This document shows positions 32,051 to 42,096 of a DNA stretch of 64,000 nucleotides, in pieces. Source of the stretch: Neisseriaceae bacterium (GTDB lineage: Bacteria; Pseudomonadota; Gammaproteobacteria; Burkholderiales; Chromobacteriaceae); assembly GCA_027489245.1 (NCBI GenBank), contig JAIYAC010000018.1, forward strand, positions 1 to 64,000, written 5' to 3'. Position numbers and translations under genes: made by a program. Within the stretch, counting starts at the first letter, position 1. Each line of letters starts with the position of its first letter. Under the pieces are notes generated by a model. That model had not been told where the DNA came from, made no database searches, and saw only the letters and a list, made by a program, of their open reading frames with translations.

Positions 32051-34924
32051 ATGACAATGCCACTGACCACTACCGACGCCAACACCGCCGCCGAACTGGG
32101 CCGCGCAGCCGCGCCACAAGCCGACTACAGCCAGTACAAGACCATTCGCCGCAATGGCGCCGTGGTGGCATTCGAGCCGGTAAAAATCTCTATCGCCATG
32201 ACCAAAACCTTCCTGGCGGTAATGGGCTCGCAAAGCGTGAACTCCGCCAGCATCCGCGACAAAGTGGCACACCTTACCGAGTCGGTGGTCAGCGCCCTGA
32301 TGCGTCGCAAACCGGAAGGCGGCGCCATCCATATCGAAGACATCCAGGACCAGGTAGAGCTGTCGCTGATGCGCGCCGGCGAGCACGACGTGGCCCGCGC
32401 CTACGTGCTGTACCGTGACCAGCGCTCGCAAGAACGCGCCGCCCGTGGCGAAGCCCTGCACCAGATCCAGATTAACGTGATCCGCAAAGACGGCCGCAAG
32501 CTGCCGCTGGATATCGCCCGCCTGCGCGCCACCATCGAATCCGCCTGCCAGGGCCTGGCCGCCACCGACGTGGACGCCATCCTGTCCGAAACGCTGAAGA
32601 ACATCTACGACGGCGTACCGGAAGAAGAAGTCAACAAATCGTCCATCCTGGCCGCCCGCGCCCTGATCGAACAAGACCCAGCCTACGACTACGTGACCGC
32701 ACGCCTGCTGCTGGGCAATATCCGTCTGGAAATCCTGGGCGAAGCCATCAGCCAGGAAGAAATGGGCCAGCACTACCCGCTGTACTTCCCTAGCTACGTG
32801 AAAAAAGGCATTGCCGCCGAGCTGCTGGACGAAAAGCTGGGCGAATACGACCTGAAAAAACTGGGCGCCGCGCTGAAACCGGAACGCGACCTGCAGTTTG
32901 GCTACCTGGGCCTGCAAACCCTGTACGACCGCTACTTCCTGCACATCGAAGACACCCGCATCGAAATGCCGCAAGCTTTCTACATGCGTGTGGCCATGGG
33001 CCTGGCGCTGAACGAAGTGAACCGCGAAGAAAGCGCCATTGCCTTCTACAACGTGCTGTCCAGCTTCGACTTCATGTCGTCCACCCCTACCCTGTTCAAC
33101 GCCGGCACCCGTCGTAGCCAGCTGTCCAGCTGCTACCTGACCACCATCGCCGACGACCTGGACGGCATCTACGAAGGCATCAAGGAAAACGCCCTGCTGT
33201 CCAAGTTTGCCGGTGGCCTGGGTAACGACTGGACCCCTGTACGCGCCATGGGCAGCCATATCAAAGGCACCAACGGCAAATCGCAAGGCGTGGTGCCGTT
33301 CCTGAAAGTAGTCAACGACACCGCCGTGGCCGTGAACCAGGGTGGCAAGCGCAAAGGCGCCGTGTGTGCCTACCTGGAAACCTGGCACGCCGACATCGAA
33401 GAATTCCTGGAGCTGCGCAAGAACACCGGCGACGATCGCCGCCGCACCCACGACATGAACACCGCCAACTGGATCCCGGACCTGTTCATGAAGCGCGTGA
33501 TGGAAGGTGGCGAGTGGAGCTTGTTCTCGCCTAGCGAAACGCCAGACCTGCACGACATCTACGGCCAGGCCTTCGAAAAAGCCTACACCGCCTACGAGCA
33601 AAAAGGCCGCAACGGCGAGCTGCGCGTGTTCAAGCAGATCCCGGCCCTGAGCCTGTGGCGCAAGATGCTGACCATGCTGTTTGAAACCGGCCACCCATGG
33701 GTTACCTTCAAAGACCCGTGCAACATCCGTAGCCCGCAGCAACACATGGGCGTGGTACACAGCAGCAACCTGTGCACCGAAATCACCCTGAACACCAACG
33801 ACGACGAAATCGCCGTGTGCAACCTGGGTTCCGTCAACCTGGCGCGCCACCTGAAACAAGGCGCCAACGGCCCCGAGCTGGACACCGAGAAGCTGCAACG
33901 CACCGTACGCGTAGCCCTGCGCATGCTGGACAACGTGATCGACATCAACTTCTACCCGGTGAAAAAAGCACGCAACTCCAACCTGAAGCACCGCCCGGTA
34001 GGCATGGGCATCATGGGCTTCCAGGACTGCCTGCACCAGATGCGCGTACCGTACGCCAGCGACACCGCCGTCGAGTTTGCCGATATCTCCATGGAAGCCG
34101 TGGCCTACTACGCCTACCTGGCCAGCACCGAGCTGGCAGAAGAGCGTGGCCGCTACCCGTCGTACAAAGGCAGCCTGTGGGACCGTGGCATCCTGCCGCA
34201 CGACAGCATCAACCTGCTGGCAGCCGAGCGCGGTGGCTACCTGGAAATGGACCGCAGCGAACGCATGGACTGGAGCAGCCTGCGCAAGCGCATCGCCGAA
34301 CACGGCATGCGTAACTCCAACGTGCTGGCCATTGCCCCTACCGCCACCATCGCCAACATCATTGGTGTGTCTGCCTCCATCGAGCCGACCTACCAGAACC
34401 TGTTCGTGAAATCCAACCTGTCCGGCGAATTCACCGTCACCAACGAATACCTGGTGCGCGACCTGAAAAAACTGGGCCTGTGGGACGAAGTGATGGTTGC
34501 CGACCTGAAATACTTCGACGGCAGCCTGGGCCGCATCGACCGCGTACCGGCCGAACTGAAAGCCATCTACGCCACCGCGTTCGAAGTAGACCCGAGCTGG
34601 CTGGTAGAAGCCGCCAGCCGCCGCCAGAAATGGATCGACCAGGCACAATCGCTGAACCTGTACATGGCCGGCGCATCGGGCAAGAAACTGGACGAGCTGT
34701 ACAAGCTGGCTTGGGTAAAAGGCCTGAAAACCACCTACTACCTGCGCACCCTGGGCGCCAGCTCCGCCGAGAAATCCACCGGCCGTGGCGGCGAACTGAA
34801 CGCCGTACCGGTAGCAGGCGGCGCAGCCGCAGCACCCGCCCCGGCAGCCGTGGTAGACACCACCCCGGCCACCGATGCCAAGTTCTGCAGCATCGACAAC
34901 CCGGACTGCGAAAGCTGCCAGTAA
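32051..34924 (+). CDS. nrdA: Ribonucleoside-diphosphate reductase class Ia, alpha subunit
   Basis: A 957-residue catalytic subunit that makes deoxyribonucleotides. An N-terminal ATP-cone (about 30-130) gives allosteric activity control. The barrel has TPTLFNAGTRRSQLSSCYL with an active-site Cys, NLCTEITL with the second Cys, and the end has CSIDNPDCESCQ with the redox Cys pair that transfers electrons from thioredoxin. A Pro/Ala-rich linker precedes the C-terminus. ATG at 32051 follows GAGGG; the frame open to 31862 would run through the promoter region. NrdR boxes lie upstream. nrdB follows after a 950-bp interval that contains another gene. Confidence 0.96.
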   Translation: MTMPLTTTDANTAAELGRAAAPQADYSQYKTIRRNGAVVAFEPVKISIAMTKTFLAVMGSQSVNSASIRDKVAHLTESVVSALMRRKPEGGAIHIEDIQDQVELSLMRAGEHDVARAYVLYRDQRSQERAARGEALHQIQINVIRKDGRKLPLDIARLRATIESACQGLAATDVDAILSETLKNIYDGVPEEEVNKSSILAARALIEQDPAYDYVTARLLLGNIRLEILGEAISQEEMGQHYPLYFPSYVKKGIAAELLDEKLGEYDLKKLGAALKPERDLQFGYLGLQTLYDRYFLHIEDTRIEMPQAFYMRVAMGLALNEVNREESAIAFYNVLSSFDFMSSTPTLFNAGTRRSQLSSCYLTTIADDLDGIYEGIKENALLSKFAGGLGNDWTPVRAMGSHIKGTNGKSQGVVPFLKVVNDTAVAVNQGGKRKGAVCAYLETWHADIEEFLELRKNTGDDRRRTHDMNTANWIPDLFMKRVMEGGEWSLFSPSETPDLHDIYGQAFEKAYTAYEQKGRNGELRVFKQIPALSLWRKMLTMLFETGHPWVTFKDPCNIRSPQQHMGVVHSSNLCTEITLNTNDDEIAVCNLGSVNLARHLKQGANGPELDTEKLQRTVRVALRMLDNVIDINFYPVKKARNSNLKHRPVGMGIMGFQDCLHQMRVPYASDTAVEFADISMEAVAYYAYLASTELAEERGRYPSYKGSLWDRGILPHDSINLLAAERGGYLEMDRSERMDWSSLRKRIAEHGMRNSNVLAIAPTATIANIIGVSASIEPTYQNLFVKSNLSGEFTVTNEYLVRDLKKLGLWDEVMVADLKYFDGSLGRIDRVPAELKAIYATAFEVDPSWLVEAASRRQKWIDQAQSLNLYMAGASGKKLDELYKLAWVKGLKTTYYLRTLGASSAEKSTGRGGELNAVPVAGGAAAAPAPAAVVDTTPATDAKFCSIDNPDCESCQ

Positions 34925-34983
34925 GGCAAACGGGCTGATTCATACGTAGCCCGGATAAGGCAAAGCCGCATCCGGGGAATCAG

Positions 34984-35054
34984 CCAGCACCACAGGTTGG
35001 CCGCACGCGGCCAACCCATCCTCAAGCCGGTTGCCCCCAGCCGGTTTCGGGATG
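34984..35054 (+). repeat. 71-bp palindromic repeat, copy 1
   Basis: This 71-bp unit differs at five positions from 35671-35741. It holds two hairpins: the inverted pair of GGTTGGCCGC (34995-35016) and a stem AAGCCGG with CCGGTTT. It separates nrdA from the lipoprotein gene and may act as terminator or RNA-stabilising element. Confidence 0.85.
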
Positions 35055-35090
35055 CCAGGCAGCCCGGCTGCCCGCCACACCGGAGAAATC

Positions 35091-35669
35091 ATGACACGAC
35101 TGTTTGCCGCCTGCGCCATGGCCACCCTGCTGGCTGGCTGTGCCACCACAGCCGACCAGCTGCGCGGCAGCGTGCAGCCACCCGCAGGCCAGGGCCATGC
35201 CATCGTCGCCATGACCGTGCGCACCTACGCGCCGGACACCGCCAGCGCCACCCTGTACTGGCACGGCCTGGATAACACGCTGGCCGGCAGCCTGCGCGCC
35301 GACTTTGCCCAGGACACCATCTTCGGCCCCGCAGGTAGCACCTCGGCAGACGGCAAGCTGCAGCTAATGGCCCTGCCGCCCGGGCGCTACCAGCTGGACC
35401 ACGCCGTAGCCCGCTGGCGCAGCGACACCGGTGGTGACGACCTGGCCATCAACGTGCCGCGCATCGTTACCTTGCCGCTGAACCTGCCGTTTAGCGTGCA
35501 AGCCGGGCACAGCGTGTACCTGGGCGATATCCGCTTCAACCTGGACTACCGCCCCGACACCACCGTGCTCGACTCGCGCCAGCGCGACTACGGCCACATG
35601 CAGCGCATATGGAAAGTAAACGATAGCAACAGCGTGCAGCCGCAGCTATTGCCAGGCGTGCAGCAGTAA
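35091..35669 (+). CDS. Putative lipoprotein between nrdA and nrdB
   Basis: A 192-residue protein with a lipoprotein signal (lipobox LLAGC, Cys17). The mature part is beta-rich with no recognised domain; it contains LPPGRYQLDHAVARW and two short strands near YLGDIRFNLDY. ATG at 35091 follows CGGAGAAA at a good distance, and the longer frame from 35031 would run through the repeat. GC content matches the core, so recent acquisition is not indicated, yet it is flanked by two copies of the same 71-bp repeat. No link to nucleotide reduction is evident. Function unknown. Confidence 0.7.
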   Translation: MTRLFAACAMATLLAGCATTADQLRGSVQPPAGQGHAIVAMTVRTYAPDTASATLYWHGLDNTLAGSLRADFAQDTIFGPAGSTSADGKLQLMALPPGRYQLDHAVARWRSDTGGDDLAINVPRIVTLPLNLPFSVQAGHSVYLGDIRFNLDYRPDTTVLDSRQRDYGHMQRIWKVNDSNSVQPQLLPGVQQ

Positions 35670-35670
35670 A

Positions 35671-35741
35671 CCAGCACCAAAGGTTGGCCGCATGCGGCCA
35701 ACCCATCCTCAAGCCGGTTGTACCCAGCCGGCTTCGGGATG
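35671..35741 (+). repeat. 71-bp palindromic repeat, copy 2
   Basis: Second copy of the unit at 34984-35054, same length and orientation, starting one base after the lipoprotein stop. The inverted pair of GGTTGGCCGC spans 35682-35703 and the second stem reads AAGCCGG/CCGGCTT. Confidence 0.85.
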
Positions 35742-35874
35742 ACGCGGCGCCCTCCCACCAGACGGCGCGCCACCACCGTAGCCCCTAGCGCAACACGCGC
35801 CGGCAAAACGGCAACAAACAACCCGGGCGGGCCGCCAACGCCCCCGCCCAACCCGATAATACTGGAGCCAAACC

Positions 35875-36945
35875 ATGAGCCTGTCCTTCGACGACACCCC
35901 CGCTACCGCCACCCCAGCCGCCGCAGCCGCCGGCCGTGTAAACGCCCTGGACAAACGCGTAATCAACGGCAAAACCGACGTGAACCAGCTGGTACCGTTC
36001 AAACACAAATGGGCATGGGAAAAATACCTGGCCCAGTGCGCCAACCACTGGATGCCGCAAGAAGTGAACATGCAGCGCGACATCGAACAGTGGAAAACCG
36101 GCCAGCTGTCCGAAGACGAAATGCGCATCGTCAAGCGCAACCTGGGCTTCTTTGTTACCGCCGACAGCCTGGCCGCCAACAACATCGTGCTGGGCACCTA
36201 CCGCCAGATCACCAGCCCGGAATGCCGCCAGTTCCTGCTGCGCCAAGCCTTTGACGAAGCCATCCACACCCACGCCTACCAGTACATCGTGGAAAGCCTG
36301 GGCCTGGACGAAGGCGAAGTCTTCAACGCCTACAACGAAATCAAATCCATCCGCGACAAAGACGAATTCCTGCTGCCGTTCATCAACGTGCTGTGCAACC
36401 CGGAATTCAAGACCGGCACCCTGGAAACCGACCAGACCCTGCTGAAATCGCTGATCGTGTTTGCCTGCATCATGGAAGGCCTATTCTTCTACGTAGGCTT
36501 CGTGCAAATTCTGGCGCTGGGCCGCCAGAACAAGATGACCGGCGCCGCCGAGCAGTACCAGTACATCCTGCGCGACGAGTCCATGCACTGCAACTTCGGC
36601 ATCGACCTGATCAACACCATCAAGCTGGAACAGCCGGAAATCTGGACCGACAGCTTCAAGGCCGAGATCACCGAGCTGTTCAAGCACGCCGTAGAGCTGG
36701 AATACGCCTACGCCGAAGACACCATGCCACGCGGCGTACTGGGCCTGAACGCCAGCATGTTCAAGGAATACCTGCGCTTTATCGCTAACCGCCGCATGCA
36801 GCAAATCGGCCTGGACCAGCTGTTCCCCGGCGTGAACAACCCGTTCCCGTGGATGAGCGAGATGATCGACTTGAAGAAAGAGAAAAACTTCTTCGAGACG
36901 CGTGTGACCGAGTACCAGACTGGCGGCGCGCTGAGCTGGGATTGA
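35875..36945 (+). CDS. nrdB: Ribonucleoside-diphosphate reductase class Ia, beta subunit
   Basis: A 356-residue di-iron subunit that generates the tyrosyl radical for NrdA. Metal ligands lie in [41 protein letters not shown] and [10 protein letters not shown]. The Tyr in HTHAY (near residue 133) aligns with Tyr122 of E. coli NrdB, so this is a standard Tyr-radical class Ia protein. The C-terminal tail ending in GGALSWD should bind NrdA. A Tn7-like transposon begins 10 bp after the stop codon. The likely original nrdB terminator now lies beyond the far end of the transposon at 60698-60728. Confidence 0.96.
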   Translation: MSLSFDDTPATATPAAAAAGRVNALDKRVINGKTDVNQLVPFKHKWAWEKYLAQCANHWMPQEVNMQRDIEQWKTGQLSEDEMRIVKRNLGFFVTADSLAANNIVLGTYRQITSPECRQFLLRQAFDEAIHTHAYQYIVESLGLDEGEVFNAYNEIKSIRDKDEFLLPFINVLCNPEFKTGTLETDQTLLKSLIVFACIMEGLFFYVGFVQILALGRQNKMTGAAEQYQYILRDESMHCNFGIDLINTIKLEQPEIWTDSFKAEITELFKHAVELEYAYAEDTMPRGVLGLNASMFKEYLRFIANRRMQQIGLDQLFPGVNNPFPWMSEMIDLKKEKNFFETRVTEYQTGGALSWD

Positions 36946-36950
36946 TTTCG

Positions 36951-36955
36951 CATTT
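36951..36955 (+). repeat. Target-site duplication CATTT, left copy
   Basis: The five bases CATTT just before the left end recur at 60673-60677 just after the right end. Five bases is the Tn7-family duplication length. The shared string is actually CGCATTT, but only the CATTT reading gives both transposon ends the same length. Confidence 0.7.
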
Positions 36956-36962
36956 CGTCGAG

Positions 36963-37016
36963 CGACACATAAGTCTGCCAAAACGACAGATAAGCTTGCG
37001 CTCGACGATACATAAA
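36963..37016 (+). promoter_or_regulatory. Three TnsB-type binding sites at the nrdB-proximal end
   Basis: CGACACATAAG at 36963, CGACAGATAAG at 36984 and CGATACATAAA at 37006 are spaced 21-22 bp, two helical turns, in the same orientation. They match the reverse-oriented sites at the other end. Confidence 0.8.
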
Positions 37017-37046
37017 GCTGCACCGCGTTGGGTGTGTTGCAAATTG

Positions 37047-37074
37047 AAAAGCCTCGCAGCAGCGAGGCTTTTTT
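37047..37074 (+). terminator. Terminator inside the left transposon end
   Basis: A GCCTCGC/GCGAGGC stem with loop AGCA is flanked by A4 and T6. It may shield the transposon genes from nrdB read-through. Confidence 0.85.
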
Positions 37075-37257
37075 ACAGTTAAATGGTCGGGGTCAATGGG
37101 TTGCCATTATAGTTTGTCATGAAATATGTGAAGCACAGCCCGATCTGAACTGGGTTTTCCATCCATTCGACTCCGACGGCATCCATCGACTTTCCTCAAA
37201 AATGAACCCGGTAAATCTCGGTAGATTCATTACGGTACTTTAATTAAGGGGCTGCAA

Positions 37258-40200
37258 TTGAGTTTGCTGGCAATATGTCTTAATGCTGTTACAGCTTGCG
37301 CCAATTACTTGTGGGGTGAGCGCAAAAAACCGTTGGAAGAGCGTGCGGCAGCCGAGAATCCAACCAAACCAATGTCCTCGCTCATTGCTGAGCTGGACGA
37401 TGACACTTTCATGCATCTCGGTGTCCATTCGATCAATGCGCCTGTCTGGAAAAAGATTCTCGGGCTGGGGTTTAGTGTGATTGTGCGGTCGGAGGTCTAC
37501 AAACGACCACATGTGACAGAGTGGTTGGAGCAGCCCGATACGCAGGTACACTTGCGTCGGTTGGCACATGCACGAGTTACTGCTTCTGCCGAACCTACGG
37601 ATGACTACGCCGCGCTCGTGGATAGCTATATGGCCGCCTCCGGGGAGCATCACGCCCTGGCTGAGAATATCGTAGAACAAACGGTCAAGGTGTTCGTGGC
37701 TGGCATATTCGGTGCAGTGAAAGACCCGGGAGTGGCTGCGCTCATCGAGATCAGCACGCAGGCACTTCAACATCGTTTCGACGAATTCGATGAGATGCTT
37801 AAGACACAAGCACTACCGGAGCATGGTTGGTCTGTTGAGAGGGCATGCGATGAAAACGCGGCTTGGTTGCAGCAAACATTCTCCAACCAAGCCACCGCTA
37901 AATCACGGTTCGGACAGTTGCTCTGTCCTGGCGACCAAACACTCTCGATGCTGCCACTGTCTAGGGACCTGCAAATCCAGCAGCTCTGGTCGCTGTTAGT
38001 CAGCGTACCGGCAGGTGGGGCAGTGGCCTTGATCGGAGAGGAAGGCAATGGCAAGTCGTGGCTTGCAGCACAGGCGTGGCTGTCCTTGCCAAATAAGCCG
38101 CTGACCCTCTTTGTTACAGCAGAAGAACTAGATGAAGACGATATAAATCCAGCCGAGTTTCTCGTCCGTCAGCTGTGCATCCAAACTGGTAGGGGCGGGA
38201 GTGTACGACACCAAGATTTTTGGTCCTCCGAATTGACCGCATGGCGCAAGCAAAGTCAAGGTCCGACGCAAGGTTTCCTGGTTGTGCTCGATGGATTGAA
38301 TCAGCGACCCCAGCGAGGGTGGGCTCGCCTGATTGAGCGGCTCGGCGTAGAGCTAAGAGGGATAGGTGGCAAGCTACTCCTGACCTCCAGGCCACGCTTC
38401 TTCTACGACAGGGTTAAGCCACAATTGATCATGCCCTGTGTTGAATTGGCCGTGCCGGAATGGCAGCCGGAAGAACGCGACGTTCTTCTGCGTGCCCGAA
38501 ACATGCGTAGTGAAGAGCTGCATATATCGGTGGCTTCTGCACTGTGCAACCCTCGTCTGCTTGGCGTTGCGTTATCGCTACTTGATAGCGCTCAATTGCA
38601 GGCCATGGAAGAGTTAAGCATTTCCCTGCTTTTATTTGAGCACTTGCGCGCCAGCCAGCACGATACCTACGAGAATCCTGCGCGCTACAGCCGGATGCTG
38701 CAAGATAATGCCAAGCAGGTGCTTACGCGCCTGAGTACACAGCAGCGGGATGACCTGACCATCTTCGATGGCGGGTTGGAAGCCGTCGTGGAAGGTCATT
38801 TCTTTGTCCCTTTGGCTGAGGACTCAACGCGTTATCGCTTGAGCGAGGAAGGGCTGGGCCTAGCCTTGGGCCTGGCCATTTTGGATGAACTACATAAGGC
38901 AAAGCGGAACAACCGAGATCTTGACGAAGCCTTGGCCAAAATCGCCGAACCGATATCCGCGCTCGATCAGACGGCTCAGGCCGTGCTGGCCGCACTGACC
39001 ATGGCGTGCATGGACTCGATTCATGCTGACGAGATCGGTGCGGCAGTCCTAAATTGTTTTGCCGGATTGCAAAACCCCGGGGAATTCATGGTCGAATCGA
39101 TCGCCGCGTTGGCACGCACGCGGCCACAGGTATTTCTTGGTGCGACCGAAACCTTGGCTCTTCAGGGAGGCGTTGCAGTCAATTTTGACTGGATCCAACT
39201 GGCGCTACATCAAGCGAAAACCGATCGGCAGGCTTGGTGGACCATCGCGCCGACGATTGTGAGATGGTTGCACTATATCTCGTTGAGGGTCGAGAGGCAG
39301 GCTCGAATGCTTGGCCATTCCGACCAGGATGTGGAGCGTCGCCGTACCGAATTACAAGCAGAGCTCCAGGCCAAACAAACCGCGCTCACCCAGGCTGAGC
39401 GTGACTTGCTTGCCACCCTGACCCACACCTCAGATCACGATGTTGCTGTGCTGAGTCGAACCGCAATAAAACTGCTGGCGGGCATGCCATTGGCGCCGTT
39501 CGCCAATACTTTTGTGGCATGGGGTTTTGCCCAGCAACTGAACGGCAGTTACGAAACACCGTTTAAAGAATTCCGCCAATTGATCCGCTTTAACAGCGTT
39601 GATTGGCTAGCGACACGCACTGCCCTCCTCCTGGCCTGTCAACCGCTACAGAAGGAAAAGCCTTCACGTGTGGGCCAATGGGCGCTAGTCACCATGCTAC
39701 AGGCAACCGGCCATGAGGACGATGCCCGACTTGCCCACGCACTGGTAACCGAGTTACGTGCAGGACAGGCGCCACGACCCGGTTGGCGGCTACTTGAAAC
39801 GTATTGCAGTACAGACCCGTGCGACCCAGCCAATATCGAGCCAGACAATGTGGCCAATACGGCAACACAATATGCCGCGATCGACGTTGCAAACCTCAGC
39901 CTGCACCTGGGTGGGACGCAACTGGACATGGCATTCAATGATATGCGTCCAGCCGTCGCGCGCTATTACCCCGATATTGCCATCGAACGGCATCGCGCCT
40001 TGGCAGATGATGTACTACATCGCAGTGGATTGCCTCTGCGGCAAGGGGTACTAACACTACTTGATCATTCATGTCTGATTACGTCAGATCAAGCCGAGCT
40101 TTTTGCACGTTGCGTATGCGGAAGCCAAGCAGAACGCGACGTTTTGCTCTCGCTGGGAGATGAGGCGGCGATCTGGGCCCAGTTCCAATTGGGTCTGGCA

Positions 40201-41880
40201 TTTCCACATCTAACGGCAACTGCACAGGTGGATGTGCTACTGCAGGGGCGATTCGGCGACAAGCTAATGGTATCGCTTTCCGAGATGATCCAACCGCTCG
40301 ACTGTGCAAGATTTCATGAGCGCTTGTCGGCGGCAATAACCGAACAAGATGTTGAGGCTCTTGCAATTGTCCTGCTGTTTGCTCCTTTTGCAAATCAGGC
40401 GCTGCCTTCTGAGCTTCTGGAGCAGATCCCCACCCTGTTGGGCAGCCCATCCACATTAGTGCGCGCCAATATTTTACGTGTGGTCGTACACTCGGGAGAT
40501 GTTGCAGCGTTGCGTTTGGTGGCGCAGCACGGCTGGAGTGCTAGTCAACTAGAAGAAATTCAACACAGGGAACGTTGGTATGGTTCTCAGGCTTTGCTCG
40601 AAGCTACCGTACAGTCCGTTGTCCCATGGGATAGCGTAGTCGACCGGATTGACCATTTATATTTTGGCCAACTCGCACATCAACTTGGAGGAGATGCCGC
40701 ACGACATATTGCCTCCTGGGTGGACTCCTGGGTGCAATGTGCTCTGTCACAACCGGTGGAAATTGGCCTGCTTGAGCTGGAGGTTGTGCAGGATATGGGC
40801 CAACCGCCAAAACCGCCACGCTTCCGGCTGGGTGAGCAAAAGCCGCTAAATGAAGACCTCAACGAGGCACTAAACCGTGCACAGGAAGGGCATGAATGTT
40901 TTGCCGAGCGACAGCGGACTCTGCGTGCTAAGTTTGATGATTTGTTAACCTCTCTTACCCGTGTCAATGCCAATTCATTACTGGATCCATTTGACTGGGA
41001 CGGTGTCGGGGCAATCGCCGCGGCTAATCCCGACTTGACGACACGATGGTGTGATCTACTGCTTGAATGTGTAGATGGGCCATCCCTAGCCACCACTCGT
41101 AATCTTGCGCTTCTGATCGCGCACGCCACAGCAGAACGCGCTCCTGATCGCGCAGTTCGACTCTTGCAAAAATTTGATCCAATCAAACCACTAGTACGGG
41201 TTGTATTCGGTCAGTCAGGGATCGAGCTCGCGGTGATGGCAGTCTGGGCAAGCCCCGACTCCACAGCCCTGAACCAGCTGCGCATGCAGCGCCTAGAAAG
41301 TGCCCCAAACAACGAGGCCCTTGCGGACGAAGTTTGGGCTGCTCTGCACCATGGCAAGTCGCAACTGCTGATCAATTATATCGATGAACAGTTGCTGTCT
41401 GCCTGGCCGGTGGCCCAAGCGCGTGCCATCATGGTGGCTGGGCTGATGGGAGCCAATGAAAGAAGCACTGAGGTATTGGCCCGCTTTGCTGGCAAACCGG
41501 GCCTGCTAGGAGAGACGCAGCTCATTGCCCAAGAGGCGTACGATCGCCATGCATGCGCCTGCCATTGGCTTCATGGCATGCGGCATGCTGCTACAGTGGA
41601 AATATTCTGGAGCGCAGCCGTGTTATTCCTTGTTGTAGCAGATGGCCGGATTGAAGCACTTGGGCTCGCTATGGAGGGAACGCCGTCGACGATTTTTATC
41701 CAGTATTGGCCAAGTATCGAAAGGCAGTTGTCTGGCCGTTTCCAAAGGTTGCGAGAAAAGCGCAAGGATCGCTTACTGTCGGATGAGGCCCCGTGGCCGC
41801 CTTTCTTGATGCGATGGGAAAACGACCCAGTAGCAGAGCCGCATAAGATCGCCACGGGCGAGGTAGCATACGGCTTGTAG
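37258..41880 (+). CDS. Very large STAND-type P-loop NTPase, candidate antiphage protein
   Basis: A 1,540-residue protein starting at TTG 37258, behind AAGGGG. The first 240 residues form an N-terminal region I cannot assign, with no nuclease, TIR or protease motif seen. A P-loop NTPase follows: Walker A GEEGNGKSW near residue 260, Walker B FLVVLDGLNQ near 340 and a TSRPRFF arginine motif near 375. About 1,000 residues of helical repeat-like sequence follow, including a charged coiled coil near residue 700. Effector-NTPase-repeat sensor is the STAND (Avs-like) plan. It is the first cargo gene from the nrdB side. An antiphage role is inferred from the architecture and neighbours. Confidence 0.65.
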   Translation: MSLLAICLNAVTACANYLWGERKKPLEERAAAENPTKPMSSLIAELDDDTFMHLGVHSINAPVWKKILGLGFSVIVRSEVYKRPHVTEWLEQPDTQVHLRRLAHARVTASAEPTDDYAALVDSYMAASGEHHALAENIVEQTVKVFVAGIFGAVKDPGVAALIEISTQALQHRFDEFDEMLKTQALPEHGWSVERACDENAAWLQQTFSNQATAKSRFGQLLCPGDQTLSMLPLSRDLQIQQLWSLLVSVPAGGAVALIGEEGNGKSWLAAQAWLSLPNKPLTLFVTAEELDEDDINPAEFLVRQLCIQTGRGGSVRHQDFWSSELTAWRKQSQGPTQGFLVVLDGLNQRPQRGWARLIERLGVELRGIGGKLLLTSRPRFFYDRVKPQLIMPCVELAVPEWQPEERDVLLRARNMRSEELHISVASALCNPRLLGVALSLLDSAQLQAMEELSISLLLFEHLRASQHDTYENPARYSRMLQDNAKQVLTRLSTQQRDDLTIFDGGLEAVVEGHFFVPLAEDSTRYRLSEEGLGLALGLAILDELHKAKRNNRDLDEALAKIAEPISALDQTAQAVLAALTMACMDSIHADEIGAAVLNCFAGLQNPGEFMVESIAALARTRPQVFLGATETLALQGGVAVNFDWIQLALHQAKTDRQAWWTIAPTIVRWLHYISLRVERQARMLGHSDQDVERRRTELQAELQAKQTALTQAERDLLATLTHTSDHDVAVLSRTAIKLLAGMPLAPFANTFVAWGFAQQLNGSYETPFKEFRQLIRFNSVDWLATRTALLLACQPLQKEKPSRVGQWALVTMLQATGHEDDARLAHALVTELRAGQAPRPGWRLLETYCSTDPCDPANIEPDNVANTATQYAAIDVANLSLHLGGTQLDMAFNDMRPAVARYYPDIAIERHRALADDVLHRSGLPLRQGVLTLLDHSCLITSDQAELFARCVCGSQAERDVLLSLGDEAAIWAQFQLGLAFPHLTATAQVDVLLQGRFGDKLMVSLSEMIQPLDCARFHERLSAAITEQDVEALAIVLLFAPFANQALPSELLEQIPTLLGSPSTLVRANILRVVVHSGDVAALRLVAQHGWSASQLEEIQHRERWYGSQALLEATVQSVVPWDSVVDRIDHLYFGQLAHQLGGDAARHIASWVDSWVQCALSQPVEIGLLELEVVQDMGQPPKPPRFRLGEQKPLNEDLNEALNRAQEGHECFAERQRTLRAKFDDLLTSLTRVNANSLLDPFDWDGVGAIAAANPDLTTRWCDLLLECVDGPSLATTRNLALLIAHATAERAPDRAVRLLQKFDPIKPLVRVVFGQSGIELAVMAVWASPDSTALNQLRMQRLESAPNNEALADEVWAALHHGKSQLLINYIDEQLLSAWPVAQARAIMVAGLMGANERSTEVLARFAGKPGLLGETQLIAQEAYDRHACACHWLHGMRHAATVEIFWSAAVLFLVVADGRIEALGLAMEGTPSTIFIQYWPSIERQLSGRFQRLREKRKDRLLSDEAPWPPFLMRWENDPVAEPHKIATGEVAYGL

Positions 41881-42043
41881 TAACAGGATGCTCCATATCA
41901 TCCAAACTGTCACTGCATCACTTAGCACACTGATTTTGTAACGAGCCAGCGTAGTTATCTTCAAAGCCTAACGTTGAAACGTGCTACTCGTTCGACCAAG
42001 GTGCCGATGTCGTCGCGGACTTCCTCACAGATATACCCCAAAT

Positions 42044-42068
42044 GGCTGCTTTACTTTGGAAAGCAGCC
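42044..42068. terminator. Hairpin between convergent cargo genes
   Basis: GGCTGCTTT/AAAGCAGCC with a seven-base loop lies between the convergent STAND and OLD genes. A clear T run is missing, so the terminator role is tentative. Confidence 0.4.
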
Positions 42069-42096
42069 AGCAGACATCCAACAAACTTAGGTGATA

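Noticed and set aside
32033..34648. An 871-codon open frame opposite nrdA
   Set aside because: Antisense shadow of nrdA with low-complexity composition; no start signals.
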